Notes: generated from the sequence alone by a model not told the origin. A stretch of 35,787 nt of DNA from an uncultured Lachnospiraceae bacterium (GCA_946538445.1 CAMNGO010000003.1:1-35787), one strand, 5' to 3'; positions 1-10,520 are shown, counted from the first letter of the stretch. Numbers and translations are program-made.

Positions 1-1
1 T

Positions 2-865
2 AATAATGGAGATAAAACTCTTCTGATTGCCTGTGAAGAGGGGGAGGAAGAGTATGAGGACCAGATACTCGCTGATTCCAACACAGCGATCGTTTATGTT
101 GATGAGGAGGAGGACCTGTCCGGAGAATACTTTCAGAACCTGATCGATACGCACCAGCCGGAACGGATTCTGATCGAACACAATGGTATGTGGTCCATCG
201 AGAAATTATGCCTGGCGATGGAGGGGACTCCCATGATGATCTATCAGACCATCGTTATGGTGAATGCCGAGACATTTGATCTGTATATGAATAATATGCG
301 GTCTCTGGCTGTAGAGATGTTCAAGATCGGTGAGATGGTCATCTTTAACCGGTGCACGAAAGATACTCCAAGGGCAACTTACCGGAGGAGTATCAAAGCG
401 GTGAACCGCCGTGCCCAGGTTCTGTTTGAATCCAGTGATGAAGACCTGGGTGAGGAGGATGAATCCCTTCCTTTTGATGTGGAAGGTGATGAAATCGTCC
501 TGGATGACGAGGATTTTGGAATATGGTTTGTGGATGCGGGGGAACGACCCGATGTCTACAGAGGGAAGACGATCACGATGAAGACAGTGGTTTTCAAGAG
601 TGTCCGTCTCCCGAAGGGAACTTTCGTCCCGGGAAGGCATGCCATGACTTGCTGTGCCGATGATATCCAGTTTATCGGTTATCTTTGCCACACCAATCAT
701 GCCAAGTCATCCAGCTTAAAAGCCATCAAGAATAAGATGTGGATCATGCTTACCGCCCAGATTCGATATGAGTACAATGACCAGTATGGGGAAGAAGGAC
801 CGGTACTGTATGCGACACGTATTGAGGCGGCAGAGAAGCCGGAAGATCCGCTGATCTATTTTTGA
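2..865 (+). CDS. CobW/UreG-type GTPase family protein, 5'-truncated by the window edge
   Basis: Frame 2 is open from base 2 (NNGDKTLLIACEEGEEEYEDQILADSNTAIVYVDEEED...) into the listed ORF at 188. The C-terminal part (FKSVRLPKGTFVPGRHAMTCCADDIQFIGYLC) resembles the TIGR03943/DUF1980-like tail of such GTPases. Confidence 0.6.
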   Translation, partial: NNGDKTLLIACEEGEEEYEDQILADSNTAIVYVDEEEDLSGEYFQNLIDTHQPERILIEHNGMWSIEKLCLAMEGTPMMIYQTIVMVNAETFDLYMNNMRSLAVEMFKIGEMVIFNRCTKDTPRATYRRSIKAVNRRAQVLFESSDEDLGEEDESLPFDVEGDEIVLDDEDFGIWFVDAGERPDVYRGKTITMKTVVFKSVRLPKGTFVPGRHAMTCCADDIQFIGYLCHTNHAKSSSLKAIKNKMWIMLTAQIRYEYNDQYGEEGPVLYATRIEAAEKPEDPLIYF

Positions 866-1024
866 TCTGCCCGGTTTTAATTGTAATGAAGTCGTAAGAT
901 TATGATTCTTTACAAAGAAAAACAGATAGAGTATTCTCTTTTTATGAGGCTAAAGTGGGGTTATATCGCTTAATAATCGTGGAGAATGACCACTCTCCCG
1001 GTAAGCCTTGGAGGAGAAATATTC

Positions 1025-2173
1025 ATGAGTACACTGTACCAATGGAGAAAAGGCGGAGTCATATTAACAGCTGGTTTCCTTGCTGTTACTGCCTGTTCCT
1101 GTTCCAATGCCGGTGACAGCATATCGTCGAATGAGGCAAGCACCCAGATTGAGGAAGAGGTTCAGACGGAAGGGATTCAGATCGATGAAGAGCTGTCAGC
1201 CTATGTGGCAGATGGTGTGATTCTGCCGGAAGATTTCAATTTTATGATCTACCCTGTGGAAGCTCTTATGGTTGGGTCTTATACCCAGGGCCTTCCTTAT
1301 TATAATGTAGAGGATCAGGCAAAATCTTTCTGGTTTCCCATGGCGGTATTGTCTTCTCTGTTGGAAGAACATGGAGTTATGGGTAAATCATTAAATGATA
1401 ATTACTGCCTGTACAGTGAAGAAGAGATAGATTCCTTTGCAGCAGCTCTGTACAGTAACTTCGCATCCGGCAAGATGATGATGCCTGATACGGCGGATGG
1501 GGAACCTTATGTCGTTTACCACGAAGAGTCAGATCAATATGCCATGTTGAATGGCAATATCGGAGATCTGGGCATACGGATTACGGACTGCCGGGCCTCC
1601 GATTCCGGCTATATGATAGAGACGGAATTACTTAATCTGGAATCAGGAGAAGAAATCACAGAATACCAGGTTTCCATAGTGCCGCAGAACAAATCTGCCG
1701 GTGATGGGCTCTTTGCTTATTCCGTCAGTGGGTTGACGGAGATAACAGATGGCGTGGAAGATACGAAAAATGAGGAGGCACAGCTGAACTCCGAATCTTC
1801 GGTTCTTAAGACGGATCAGGGGAAGGATTTGACAGCCGCTGCAGACAAAGGGAAAAAGGAAAAACAAAAAGAATCTTCCGATACTGTGGATTCGAAACAG
1901 GAAGAGGCGAAATCCGAGGAAGTGATCCCGGATCAGACGGATTCCGAAGAGAGAATCCAGGAGGCGGATGCCATGAACCTTGCAAGGAGTTTTATTGGGG
2001 AGGAATATACCCTTACTTATAAACAGATGATCACTCTTTCTGACTGTGAATACTATGACTTCTCACTGGAGGGAAGTGAGTTCGGCTCCACAGATGTTTT
2101 AGTCAGTGTGGATGGATCCGATATCCTCACCGGTGTACAGAACATGGATGGTTCATGGACTTTGGATCCCTGA
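1025..2173 (+). CDS. Putative secreted lipoprotein of unknown function
   Basis: ATG at 1025 follows the GGAGG RBS at ~1010. N-terminal hydrophobic signal with a cysteine-rich lipobox-like end (LTAGFLAVTACSCS), then a Glu/Ser/Lys-rich linker. Confidence 0.65.
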   Translation: MSTLYQWRKGGVILTAGFLAVTACSCSNAGDSISSNEASTQIEEEVQTEGIQIDEELSAYVADGVILPEDFNFMIYPVEALMVGSYTQGLPYYNVEDQAKSFWFPMAVLSSLLEEHGVMGKSLNDNYCLYSEEEIDSFAAALYSNFASGKMMMPDTADGEPYVVYHEESDQYAMLNGNIGDLGIRITDCRASDSGYMIETELLNLESGEEITEYQVSIVPQNKSAGDGLFAYSVSGLTEITDGVEDTKNEEAQLNSESSVLKTDQGKDLTAAADKGKKEKQKESSDTVDSKQEEAKSEEVIPDQTDSEERIQEADAMNLARSFIGEEYTLTYKQMITLSDCEYYDFSLEGSEFGSTDVLVSVDGSDILTGVQNMDGSWTLDP

Positions 2174-2234
2174 GTATAAAGACCATACAAAAGAGTGAAA
2201 TATAATCATTAAACAGCATATAATTAGATCAAAG

Positions 2235-2275
2235 ACAGAATTCCTGACTGCATCAAAGGAATTCTGTTTTTTTTT
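2235..2275 (+). terminator. Rho-independent terminator
   Basis: ACAGAATTCCT / AGGAATTCTGT 11-bp stem followed by a T run. Confidence 0.85.
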
Positions 2276-2556
2276 ATGAAAATGGTCTGATATCATATTT
2301 CTTAACAATGAAGTGATGGAAACACTGACAAATTACAGTAAAATATTCATCCAGGCTATAGAGTTTTTATCAATTATTTGCCGGTATTATCAACTTTTTA
2401 CGGTATACTGTGAAAACCAACAAAAACTAAAGATACATTTTGGTAAAAAGTAAGATAAAAAAATGTCATACTGTAAATTTTTTACATTTTCAGGAAGGAA
2501 TATATAAAAAAATCAACAAGAAAAGACAGTGTCTATAGTAAAAAACACAGAATAAA

Positions 2557-2567
2557 TGGGTAACCCA
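2557..2567. promoter_or_regulatory. Palindromic operator candidate O1 (TGGGTAACCCA)
   Basis: Perfect inverted repeat TGGGT-A-ACCCA; identical copy at 2673. Confidence 0.6.
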
Positions 2568-2631
2568 ATTATAAAATGATGACAAATATACTTGAGAAAA
2601 CAGTTGAAGTTGCCGAAATAAATTTTGATTA

Positions 2632-2660
2632 TTGCATAATTATCTGAAAATTAATATAAT
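2632..2660 (+). promoter_or_regulatory. SigA-type promoter for the lactate permease
   Basis: TTGCAT - 17 nt - TATAAT. Confidence 0.7.
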
Positions 2661-2672
2661 AAAAGCAGAAAA

Positions 2673-2683
2673 TGGGTAACCCA
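2673..2683. promoter_or_regulatory. Palindromic operator candidate O2 (TGGGTAACCCA)
   Basis: Second identical palindrome, just downstream of the predicted transcription start. Confidence 0.65.
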
Positions 2684-2732
2684 AAAAACTGTATCAACTA
2701 CTTACACATCATTTAACATCGGAGGTTTTGAA

Positions 2733-4289
2733 ATGTTATTTGTAAAATTTTTATTGGCAATGATCCCCATCCTCTGGCTGATCATCGCTCTCAGTATCCT
2801 GAAGATTCCGGGACATAAGGCATGTATCATCGCCTTGGTCATCACTGCGGTTTTGTCCATCGGATATTGGAAATTGAGCGTGATCAATACTGTCACAGGA
2901 GCTCTGGAAGGTGTCCTTAATGCATTATGGCCCATCTGTCTGGTAATCATTGCAGCTTTGTTTACTTATAATCTTACCTTGAAGACCGGTGCCATGGAAA
3001 CGATTAAAAAGATGCTTGCCGGTGTGTCCACTGACAAACGAATCCTTCTTCTTATCATCGGATGGGGATTCGGTAACTTCATGGAAGGTATGGCCGGATT
3101 CGGTACAGCTGTTGCGATTCCTGCATCCATGCTGGTAGCTGTCGGACTGGATCCCATGGGTTCTGTTCTGGCCTGCTTCTGTGCCAACACAACACCCACA
3201 GCTTTCGGTTCTGTCGGTGTTCCGACCACCACTTTGGCAACCGTTACAAACCTGGACGTGCTGCCCCTGTCAGGAGACGTTGCCACGATTCAGCTTATTT
3301 TAACTCTGCTTTCCCCGTTTATCATGGTAATCATCATTGGTAAAGGCCTTAAAGCTCTGAAGGGAATGATTCCATTTACTGTAGTAGCTTCCCTTTCCTT
3401 CGTGGTTCCATGGTTCTTTGCAGCCAAGGTGCTGGGATGTGAACTTCCGGATATCATCGGATCTATCATCTCCCTGGTTATTATGGTACTGGCAGCAAGG
3501 ATATTAGGACCTAAGGGTGACACAGAGTATTCCATCGTACTCGATCAGAAAGAGGAAAGCAGCATTACGGCTAAGGAAGGTATCGTTGCCTGGAGCCCCT
3601 TCATTCTGATCTTTATCCTGCTGATGATTACATCCAAACTTTGCCCGCCGATTCAGAACGCCATCGCTGGCATCAAGTCCAACGTCATCGTATATGCTGA
3701 CAAAGAGGTGGGTGCTACCCTTGGATTCAGCTGGGTCAACACTCCCGGTGTCATGATCTTTATCGCTGCCATCATCGGCGGACTGATCCAGAAGGCAACC
3801 TTCGCAGATATGGCCAGTGTATTAGGAGCTACTTTAAAAACCTACTGGAAGACCATCGTAACCATCTGTTCTGTTGTGGCGGTGGCCAAGGTTATGGGTT
3901 ACAGCGGAATGACACAGGATATCGCCAACTTCCTGGTTGCTGTGACCGGACCGATCCATATCTATCCGTTGATCTCCCCGCTGATCGGAGCAATCGGAGC
4001 CTTCGTAACCGGTTCCGGTACTTCCACCTGCGTATTGTTCGGACCATTGCAGGCATCCACTGCAGCACAGCTTGGATTAAGCCCCTCCTGGATCGCAGCT
4101 GCCAATGTTATGGGAGCCGGCATCGGTAAGATGATTAGCCCGCAGGGTATCGCCATCGGAGCCGGAGCCATCAGCATGGTGGGAAAAGAAAGCGAGATTT
4201 TAAGCTCAGTATTTAAATACTTTATCCTTTATGTGGTTATTGCCGGAATCGTTTGTTTCGCCGGTACCATGATGGGATTTGGAGCATAA
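2733..4289 (+). CDS. lctP: L-lactate permease (LctP/LldP family)
   Basis: 518-aa polytopic membrane protein; GFGNFMEGMAGFGTAVAIPASMLVAVG and TTPTAFGSVGVPTTTLA are characteristic of the lactate permease family. Confidence 0.9.
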   Translation: MLFVKFLLAMIPILWLIIALSILKIPGHKACIIALVITAVLSIGYWKLSVINTVTGALEGVLNALWPICLVIIAALFTYNLTLKTGAMETIKKMLAGVSTDKRILLLIIGWGFGNFMEGMAGFGTAVAIPASMLVAVGLDPMGSVLACFCANTTPTAFGSVGVPTTTLATVTNLDVLPLSGDVATIQLILTLLSPFIMVIIIGKGLKALKGMIPFTVVASLSFVVPWFFAAKVLGCELPDIIGSIISLVIMVLAARILGPKGDTEYSIVLDQKEESSITAKEGIVAWSPFILIFILLMITSKLCPPIQNAIAGIKSNVIVYADKEVGATLGFSWVNTPGVMIFIAAIIGGLIQKATFADMASVLGATLKTYWKTIVTICSVVAVAKVMGYSGMTQDIANFLVAVTGPIHIYPLISPLIGAIGAFVTGSGTSTCVLFGPLQASTAAQLGLSPSWIAAANVMGAGIGKMISPQGIAIGAGAISMVGKESEILSSVFKYFILYVVIAGIVCFAGTMMGFGA

Positions 4290-4377
4290 GAAACCCAACA
4301 AATCAGAAAAAAAGAGATTCATTATTAATTAAAATCAAAATAGACGATCATATAACTATTTTAAGGGAGGTAGAGCA

Positions 4378-5790
4378 ATGAACTACAATCAAGTAACACC
4401 TGAAATTATCGATCAGATTAAGGCAGCTGCCCAGTTCGTTTATACCGGAGCTGATATCAACCCGGATTATGCCAAGGACGAGATGCCAATCTATGGAACA
4501 CGCATGCCTGACGTTGCAGTACAGGCAACATCCACTGAAGAAGTGGCTGCAGTCATGAAGATTTGCTACGACAACAATATCCCTGTTACTCCTCGTGGAG
4601 CAGGTACCGGCCTTGCAGGTGGCGCAGTTCCGCTGTGTGGCGGCGTCCTGATTGATACCATGAAGATGAACAAGATCCTCGGCTATGATATGGAGAACTT
4701 TGTTGTAAATATCCAGGCCGGTGTAATCTTAAATGATCTGGCAGAAGATTGTCTGTCCAAAGGGATGATGTATCCTCCGGATCCGGGTGAAAAATTTGCT
4801 TGCGTTGGTGGAAACGTAGCTACAAATGCCGGTGGTATGAGAGCTGTAAAATATGGCGCTACCCGTGATTATGTAAGAGCTATGACTGTTGTTCTTCCGA
4901 CCGGTGAAATCACACATCTGGGCGCAACCGTATCCAAGACATCTTCCGGTTACTCCTTATTGAACCTCATGATCGGATCCGAAGGTACTCTTGGTATTAT
5001 CACAGAGCTTACTTTAAAGATTATTCCTGCACCGAAAGCTGCAGCTTCTATGATCATTCCTTTTGAGGATCTTAAGAGTGCTTTAAAACTTGTACCAATG
5101 ATCAAGACGAACTTCAATCCTCAGGCATGTGAGTTCATGGAGAGAGAGATCGTGCTTGCTTCCGAGCGCTTTATCGGAAAAGCTACCTTCCCCAAGACAG
5201 TGGATGGAGTGGAAGTCGGCGCATATCTTCTGGTTACTATCGATGGAAACTCCATGGATGAAGTATATGAAGTTGTAGAAAAAGCTGCCGAGATGGTACT
5301 GGAAGGCGGAGCTGTTGACGTTCTGATCGCAGATACACCGGATAAGATGAGAGATGCATGGGCAGCACGTTCCTCTTTCCTGGAGGCTATCCTGGAAGAG
5401 ACCAAGCTTCTTGATGAATGTGACGTTGTTGTTCCTGTGGACAAGATTGCCGATTATCTTGAGTTCGTAAATAAAACAGGAGAAGAATGTGAACTGATCA
5501 TCAAATCCTTTGGACATGCAGGAGACGGTAACCTTCATATCTATCAGTGCTCCAACGATCTGGAAGAAGAAGAGTTCAAGAAGAGAGTTGATAAATTCTT
5601 CGAGATCATCTACAAAGAAGCTACAGATTGTGGCGGACTTGTTTCCGGTGAGCACGGTATCGGTTCCGGTAAGGTGAAGTATCTCCTGGAATCCGTTGGC
5701 GAAACCAACATGAAGATCATGGAAGGAATCAAACGTGTATTTGATCCTAAGATGATCCTCAATCCGGGAAAAGTTTGCTATTTCCTGTAA
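4378..5790 (+). CDS. FAD-binding oxidase, GlcD/D-lactate dehydrogenase family
   Basis: PCMH-type FAD motif PRGAGTGLAGGAVPLCGGVLIDT and C-terminal SGEHGIGSGKVKYL...FDPKMILNPGK; GGGAGG RBS. Confidence 0.9.
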   Translation: MNYNQVTPEIIDQIKAAAQFVYTGADINPDYAKDEMPIYGTRMPDVAVQATSTEEVAAVMKICYDNNIPVTPRGAGTGLAGGAVPLCGGVLIDTMKMNKILGYDMENFVVNIQAGVILNDLAEDCLSKGMMYPPDPGEKFACVGGNVATNAGGMRAVKYGATRDYVRAMTVVLPTGEITHLGATVSKTSSGYSLLNLMIGSEGTLGIITELTLKIIPAPKAAASMIIPFEDLKSALKLVPMIKTNFNPQACEFMEREIVLASERFIGKATFPKTVDGVEVGAYLLVTIDGNSMDEVYEVVEKAAEMVLEGGAVDVLIADTPDKMRDAWAARSSFLEAILEETKLLDECDVVVPVDKIADYLEFVNKTGEECELIIKSFGHAGDGNLHIYQCSNDLEEEEFKKRVDKFFEIIYKEATDCGGLVSGEHGIGSGKVKYLLESVGETNMKIMEGIKRVFDPKMILNPGKVCYFL

Positions 5791-5845
5791 TCTAAGTTAC
5801 TGTTTTAAAAAAGATTTTCCGTATAATACCTTAAAAAATAAAAAA

Positions 5846-5878
5846 GGAGGGGCTGCCATATGGTAGCTCTTTCCTTTT
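5846..5878 (+). terminator. Likely rho-independent terminator after the lactate genes
   Basis: AGGGGCTGCC-ATAT-GGTAGCTCTT stem including G-U pairs, followed by TTCCTTTT. Confidence 0.6.
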
Positions 5879-5950
5879 ATATTAGCATTATGATATAATA
5901 TATATTAAGAAATGTGCCTGCTATGAGCAATAAGAAATGGATGGTGTCGG

Positions 5951-6667
5951 ATGAATCAGTTATCTGAAAATATGGACAGGGAAATACACGGGAACACGAA
6001 AACATATGAATATGTCTTCCAATACTTTTCGGATCAGATCTTCTCCGGAAAGATGAAGATCGGAGATAAGATCCGGCCGGAGCGCGAGATTGCGGAAAAA
6101 CTGGGTGTGAGCAGAAACTCCATCCGGGAAGTCATGCATATGTTTGAAATCAACGGCCTGATCGAATGTGTTCAGGGCAGTGGGAATTATGTGCGATGTA
6201 ACCCCCAGGAATATATGACTGTATTTGCCCATATGATCATAACCTTGATGGATATCGGATATGAAGAGATTTTGTATATCCGTATCGGGTTCGAGCTGGT
6301 GGCATTACGGCAGGCTATCACGAATGCCGGGGAAGAGGAGCTGGAGCAAATCCATGAAGCCCTTCTGAATATGGAGAAAGCCCAGACCAGGGAAGAAAGC
6401 GTCTTCTGGGATCAGGAATTTCACAAAAGGCTGATAGAATCCTCCCATAACCGCATGTTGATCCTGTATTCTTCCATGATTCGGGAGATAACCAATCGCT
6501 TTATCTCAGATCTTCGTGTGAAGATCCTCTCCACCCAGGAAAAGTCTGATGAGCTGGGCAGGTCTCACTGGGGTATTTATGACGCCTTGGTCAACAAGGA
6601 TTACATATCAGGAAGTGTAGCCATGAACCGGCATTTTGAGATTGTAGGGAATGAATTGTTCTCCTGA
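5951..6667 (+). CDS. GntR/FadR-family transcriptional regulator (wHTH + FCD), probable lactate regulator
   Basis: N-terminal GDKIRPEREIAEKLGVSRNSIREVMHMFEINGLIECVQGSGNYV wHTH; FCD-like C-terminus; adjacent to the lactate genes. Confidence 0.85.
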   Translation: MNQLSENMDREIHGNTKTYEYVFQYFSDQIFSGKMKIGDKIRPEREIAEKLGVSRNSIREVMHMFEINGLIECVQGSGNYVRCNPQEYMTVFAHMIITLMDIGYEEILYIRIGFELVALRQAITNAGEEELEQIHEALLNMEKAQTREESVFWDQEFHKRLIESSHNRMLILYSSMIREITNRFISDLRVKILSTQEKSDELGRSHWGIYDALVNKDYISGSVAMNRHFEIVGNELFS

Positions 6668-6844
6668 ATCATTGCAGGGCTTCCAATAGTAATTACGATT
6701 TTTATGGCTGCAAAAAAATGTCTGAAAATTTAAAAATCAAGTAATATTTTTTGAGAATCTCATTTTTGTAAAAAGTGACGAAATTATCCGGGCAATTGGG
6801 GATAACTCCCAGTTTTTCCTCCAGAAAGTGGAAAACCCCCTGAT

Positions 6845-6916
6845 CTATCCACACGAGAAAAGAGAAAAAAAGTGCTGAAAATGCGATTATCCACAAAGTT
6901 ATCCACTTTGTCCACA
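6845..6916 (+). promoter_or_regulatory. DnaA-box cluster
   Basis: CTATCCACA (6845), TTATCCACA (6887), TTATCCACT (6899), TTGTCCACA (6908), same orientation; consensus DnaA box TTATNCACA. Confidence 0.6.
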
Positions 6917-7059
6917 AATTAGTTAGTGGATGAAAACTCAGAATTCGTGTCAATGCAAAACATTTGTTTTGTTCATATTTAATTAAATTGTAATAATTTC
7001 CCCGGGGGAATTGACAGATAATCTGTAAAACAATTGTGAATTTGGATAGGAATTGTGAG

Positions 7060-7088
7060 TTGATTTGAATACCGATTCTTGCTATACT
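7060..7088 (+). promoter_or_regulatory. SigA-type promoter for hpf
   Basis: TTGATT - 17 nt - TATACT. Confidence 0.6.
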
Positions 7089-7161
7089 GAGATTGGAAGA
7101 TCCGATCGATTTGCCCGGGGGGCAGAGGTCTTCCAAATGTGTAAAAGAAGGAGTGTTGTAT

Positions 7162-7689
7162 ATGCGTTATTCAATTTATGGGAAGAATCTCGAAGTGACA
7201 GATGGTTTAAAAGAAGCCATCAATTCTAAGTTTTCAAAGTTAGATAAGTTTTTTACGAAAGATACAGAGGTTCAGATCACCTTGTCTCTCCAGAGAGAAG
7301 AGCAGAAGGTGGAAGCCATGATTCCCATGAAGGGCAATATTCTTCGTGCAGAACAGGCCAGCAAGGATATGTATGTATCTATCGAGAAAGTTGTTGAGAT
7401 CTTAGAGAGAATGATCCGCAAATACAAAACAAAGATCTCCCACACCGGCAAGGGTGGCGGACAGTTTTCCGAGAGTTTTATGGATGAAGACGTGGAAGCT
7501 CCGGAGAGCATCGTTATATCCAGAAGCAAACGTTTTGCCATCAAACCTATGGATGTGGAAGAAGCATGTATCCAGATGGAATTGCTGGGCCACGGTTTCT
7601 TTGTATTCCGCAATTCCGAGACCTTTGAGGTAAATGTAGTTTACAAACGAAAAGACGGAACCTACGGACTCATCGAGCCCGAGTTTTAA
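7162..7689 (+). CDS. hpf: Ribosome hibernation-promoting factor, long form (HPF/RaiA)
   Basis: MRYSIYGKNLEVTDGLKEAINSKFSKLDKFF N-terminus; long-form C-terminal domain (SKRFAIKPMDVEEACIQMELLGHGFFVFRNSETFEVNVVYKRKDGTYGLIEP). Confidence 0.93.
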   Translation: MRYSIYGKNLEVTDGLKEAINSKFSKLDKFFTKDTEVQITLSLQREEQKVEAMIPMKGNILRAEQASKDMYVSIEKVVEILERMIRKYKTKISHTGKGGGQFSESFMDEDVEAPESIVISRSKRFAIKPMDVEEACIQMELLGHGFFVFRNSETFEVNVVYKRKDGTYGLIEPEF

Positions 7690-7714
7690 TTCATAGATAC
7701 ATTTGATATACCAG

Positions 7715-7742
7715 GGCACCATTTTTATGGTGCCTTTTTTCT
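7715..7742 (+). terminator. Rho-independent terminator after hpf
   Basis: GGCACCAT-TTTT-ATGGTGCC then TTTTTT. Confidence 0.9.
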
Positions 7743-7886
7743 ATGCCTATACCTTGCATTGGCATATAATTGATGTTACAATGTACTTTGTATGCGTATG
7801 TCTATATAGGGGAAGTCTGCCCTTTTTTAGATAATTTCGAATTCTCCGGAAGCAATCCGGGGAGAATCATTATAGGAGGTTGATCT

Positions 7887-10520
7887 ATGGGATTCATGGA
7901 TAAGCTTTTTGGTAATAAAAGCGAAAAAGAGATAAAGAGAATACAAAAGAGCGTGGATGCGATTCTTGCTCTAGATGAGCAGATGCAGGCTTTGTCGGAC
8001 GAGGAGCTTCGCGGTAAAACTGCAGAGTTTAAGGAGCGCCTGGCCGCAGGAGAGACTCTGGATGACATTCTGGTGGATGCTTTTGCCGCTGTAAGAGAAG
8101 CTGCAAGTCGTGCGATCGGCCTGAAACATTACCCGGTGCAGCTCATGGGTGGAATCATTCTCCACCAGGGGCGTATCGCGGAGATGAAAACCGGTGAAGG
8201 TAAGACCCTTGTATCAACCTTGCCGGCATATCTGAATGCATTGGAAGGCAAAGGAGTACACATTGTAACGGTCAATGATTACCTGGCAAAGCGTGACGCT
8301 GAGTGGATGGGTAAGGTTCATGAGTTCCTGGGCCTGACAGTTGGTGTGATTTTGAACAGCTACGATTCTGCAGAGCGTCAGCAGGCTTATAACTGTGATA
8401 TTACCTACATCACAAACAACGAGCTGGGCTTTGACTACCTTCGTGATAACATGGTCATTTTCAAGAAGGACCTGGTACAGAGAGACCTTCATTATGCCAT
8501 CGTGGACGAGGTGGACTCCGTCCTGATCGATGAAGCCAGAACTCCTTTGATCATCTCCGGACAGAGTGGAAAGTCCACAGACCTGTATCGTGCCTGCGAT
8601 GTTCTGGCACGTCAGATGCAGAAAGGTACCTCTGACGGAGAACTGTCCAAGATGGATGCCATCATGGGAATCGATATCGAGGAAGATGGGGATTTCCTGG
8701 TAAATGAAAAGGAAAAACATGTGATGCTGACTTCCGAAGGTGTGAAGAAGGTAGAACAGTTCTTCCACATCAACAATCTGGCAGATCCCGAACATCTGGA
8801 GATCCAGCATAACATCATTCTTGCATTGCGTGCTCATAACCTTATGTTCCGTGATCAGGATTATGTGGTGAAAGATGATGAAGTTCTTATCGTCGATGAA
8901 TTTACCGGTCGTATCATGCCGGGAAGAAGGTATTCGGACGGACTTCACCAGGCAATCGAGGCCAAGGAAGGTGTGAAGGTGAAACGTGAGTCCAGGACAC
9001 TGGCTACCATCACTTTCCAGAACTTCTTTAATAAATATAAGAAGAAAGCCGGTATGACCGGTACTGCCATGACGGAAGACAAGGAATTCATGGACATCTA
9101 CGGGATGGATGTTGTTGAGATTCCTACCAATAAGCCAATGATCCGTGTGGATAAGGATGACTCCATCTACATGACAAAACAGGCAAAATTGAAGGCAGTA
9201 ATCAATGACATCATCGAAGCTCATGAGAGAAAACAGCCGGTTCTGGTAGGCACCATCAATATCGATGCTTCCGAGGAAATCAGCCGTATGCTCACCAAGA
9301 GGGGAATCCGCCATAATGTATTGAACGCCAAGTTCCATGAGATGGAGGCGGAGATTATCTCCCATGCAGGGGAGAAGGGAGCGGTTACCATCGCCACCAA
9401 CATGGCCGGTCGTGGTACCGATATCAAGCTGGAAGACGGTGTGGCCGAGCTGGGTGGTCTTAAGATCATCGGTACGGAGCGCCATGAAAGCCGACGTATC
9501 GATAATCAGCTGCGTGGCCGTTCCGGACGACAGGGCGATCCCGGTGAATCCAAATTCTACCTGTCTCTGGAGGACGATCTTATGCGTCTGTTCGGATCAG
9601 AGCGTATGATGAGTATCTACAAGAACCTGGGAATCGAAGAAGATGAAGAGATTCATCATAAGACTATCACCAAGCAGATCGAGAAGGCTCAGAAGAAGAT
9701 TGAGAATAACAACTACGGTATTCGTAAGAACCTCCTGGATTATGACCAGGTTAACAATGACCAGCGTGAGGTAATCTATGCGGAGAGACGGCGTGTTCTT
9801 GATGGGGAGAGCATGCGTGACGTCATCTACCGTATGATCCGCGACGTGGTCAAGGACGAAGTGGATATGGTGGCAGGGGAACTCCCTGTGAGAGATTGGA
9901 ACCTGGTGGAGCTTAATGAGTCTTTACGTCATAAGATTCCTTTGAAACATATCCGTTTTACTGAGGAAGAGATAGAAAATGATGATTATCAGGGCATCCT
10001 GGAGAGACTTCAGGAAGAAGCCATGGATATTTATCATAAGAAAGAACAGGAATTCGACGCATTCAAACAGGGCATCTCTCCGGAAGATCTGGAGGAGATG
10101 GATCTGGAAGAAGAAGCAATCTACAATGATGGAATCCGTGAAGTGGAACGTGTCATCCTGCTGAAGGTGATCGACCGGAAATGGATGAACCACATTGATG
10201 ACATGGACCAGCTGAGACAGAGCATCGGTCTTCAGTCCTACGCTCAGAAGGACCCTGTGGTACAGTATAAATTCCTGGGATATGACATGTTTGAGGAGAT
10301 GACCAGAAATATCAGTCATGATACGGTCACTGCCCTTATGCATGTGGAGATCCAGCATAACGTGGAGAGAGAACAGGTGGCAAAAGCCACAGGAACCAAC
10401 AAGGATGATTCTGTCGCCAAGGGACCTTACCGTCGGAAACAGCCGAAAGTAGGACGAAATGATCCGTGTCCTTGCGGCAGCGGCAAGAAATACAAACAGT
10501 GCTGCGGCCGTTTCGAATAG
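7887..10520 (+). CDS. secA: Preprotein translocase ATPase SecA
   Basis: [20 protein letters not shown] Walker A region, [20 protein letters not shown], and the C-terminal SEC-C zinc motif [19 protein letters not shown]. Confidence 0.98.
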   Translation: MGFMDKLFGNKSEKEIKRIQKSVDAILALDEQMQALSDEELRGKTAEFKERLAAGETLDDILVDAFAAVREAASRAIGLKHYPVQLMGGIILHQGRIAEMKTGEGKTLVSTLPAYLNALEGKGVHIVTVNDYLAKRDAEWMGKVHEFLGLTVGVILNSYDSAERQQAYNCDITYITNNELGFDYLRDNMVIFKKDLVQRDLHYAIVDEVDSVLIDEARTPLIISGQSGKSTDLYRACDVLARQMQKGTSDGELSKMDAIMGIDIEEDGDFLVNEKEKHVMLTSEGVKKVEQFFHINNLADPEHLEIQHNIILALRAHNLMFRDQDYVVKDDEVLIVDEFTGRIMPGRRYSDGLHQAIEAKEGVKVKRESRTLATITFQNFFNKYKKKAGMTGTAMTEDKEFMDIYGMDVVEIPTNKPMIRVDKDDSIYMTKQAKLKAVINDIIEAHERKQPVLVGTINIDASEEISRMLTKRGIRHNVLNAKFHEMEAEIISHAGEKGAVTIATNMAGRGTDIKLEDGVAELGGLKIIGTERHESRRIDNQLRGRSGRQGDPGESKFYLSLEDDLMRLFGSERMMSIYKNLGIEEDEEIHHKTITKQIEKAQKKIENNNYGIRKNLLDYDQVNNDQREVIYAERRRVLDGESMRDVIYRMIRDVVKDEVDMVAGELPVRDWNLVELNESLRHKIPLKHIRFTEEEIENDDYQGILERLQEEAMDIYHKKEQEFDAFKQGISPEDLEEMDLEEEAIYNDGIREVERVILLKVIDRKWMNHIDDMDQLRQSIGLQSYAQKDPVVQYKFLGYDMFEEMTRNISHDTVTALMHVEIQHNVEREQVAKATGTNKDDSVAKGPYRRKQPKVGRNDPCPCGSGKKYKQCCGRFE

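Noticed and set aside
6783-6935. Chromosomal oriC
   Set aside because: DnaA boxes are present but no dnaA, dnaN, rpmH or mnmG neighbours; better described as a DnaA-box cluster.
6668-7161. Possible raiA-motif RNA upstream of hpf
   Set aside because: Predicted hpf promoter leaves only ~65 nt of leader, too short for the ~200-nt raiA RNA; no matching structure recognised.
8214-9485. 423-aa minus-strand ORF opposite secA
   Set aside because: Shadow ORF fully overlapping the well-supported secA gene; translation has no recognisable family features.
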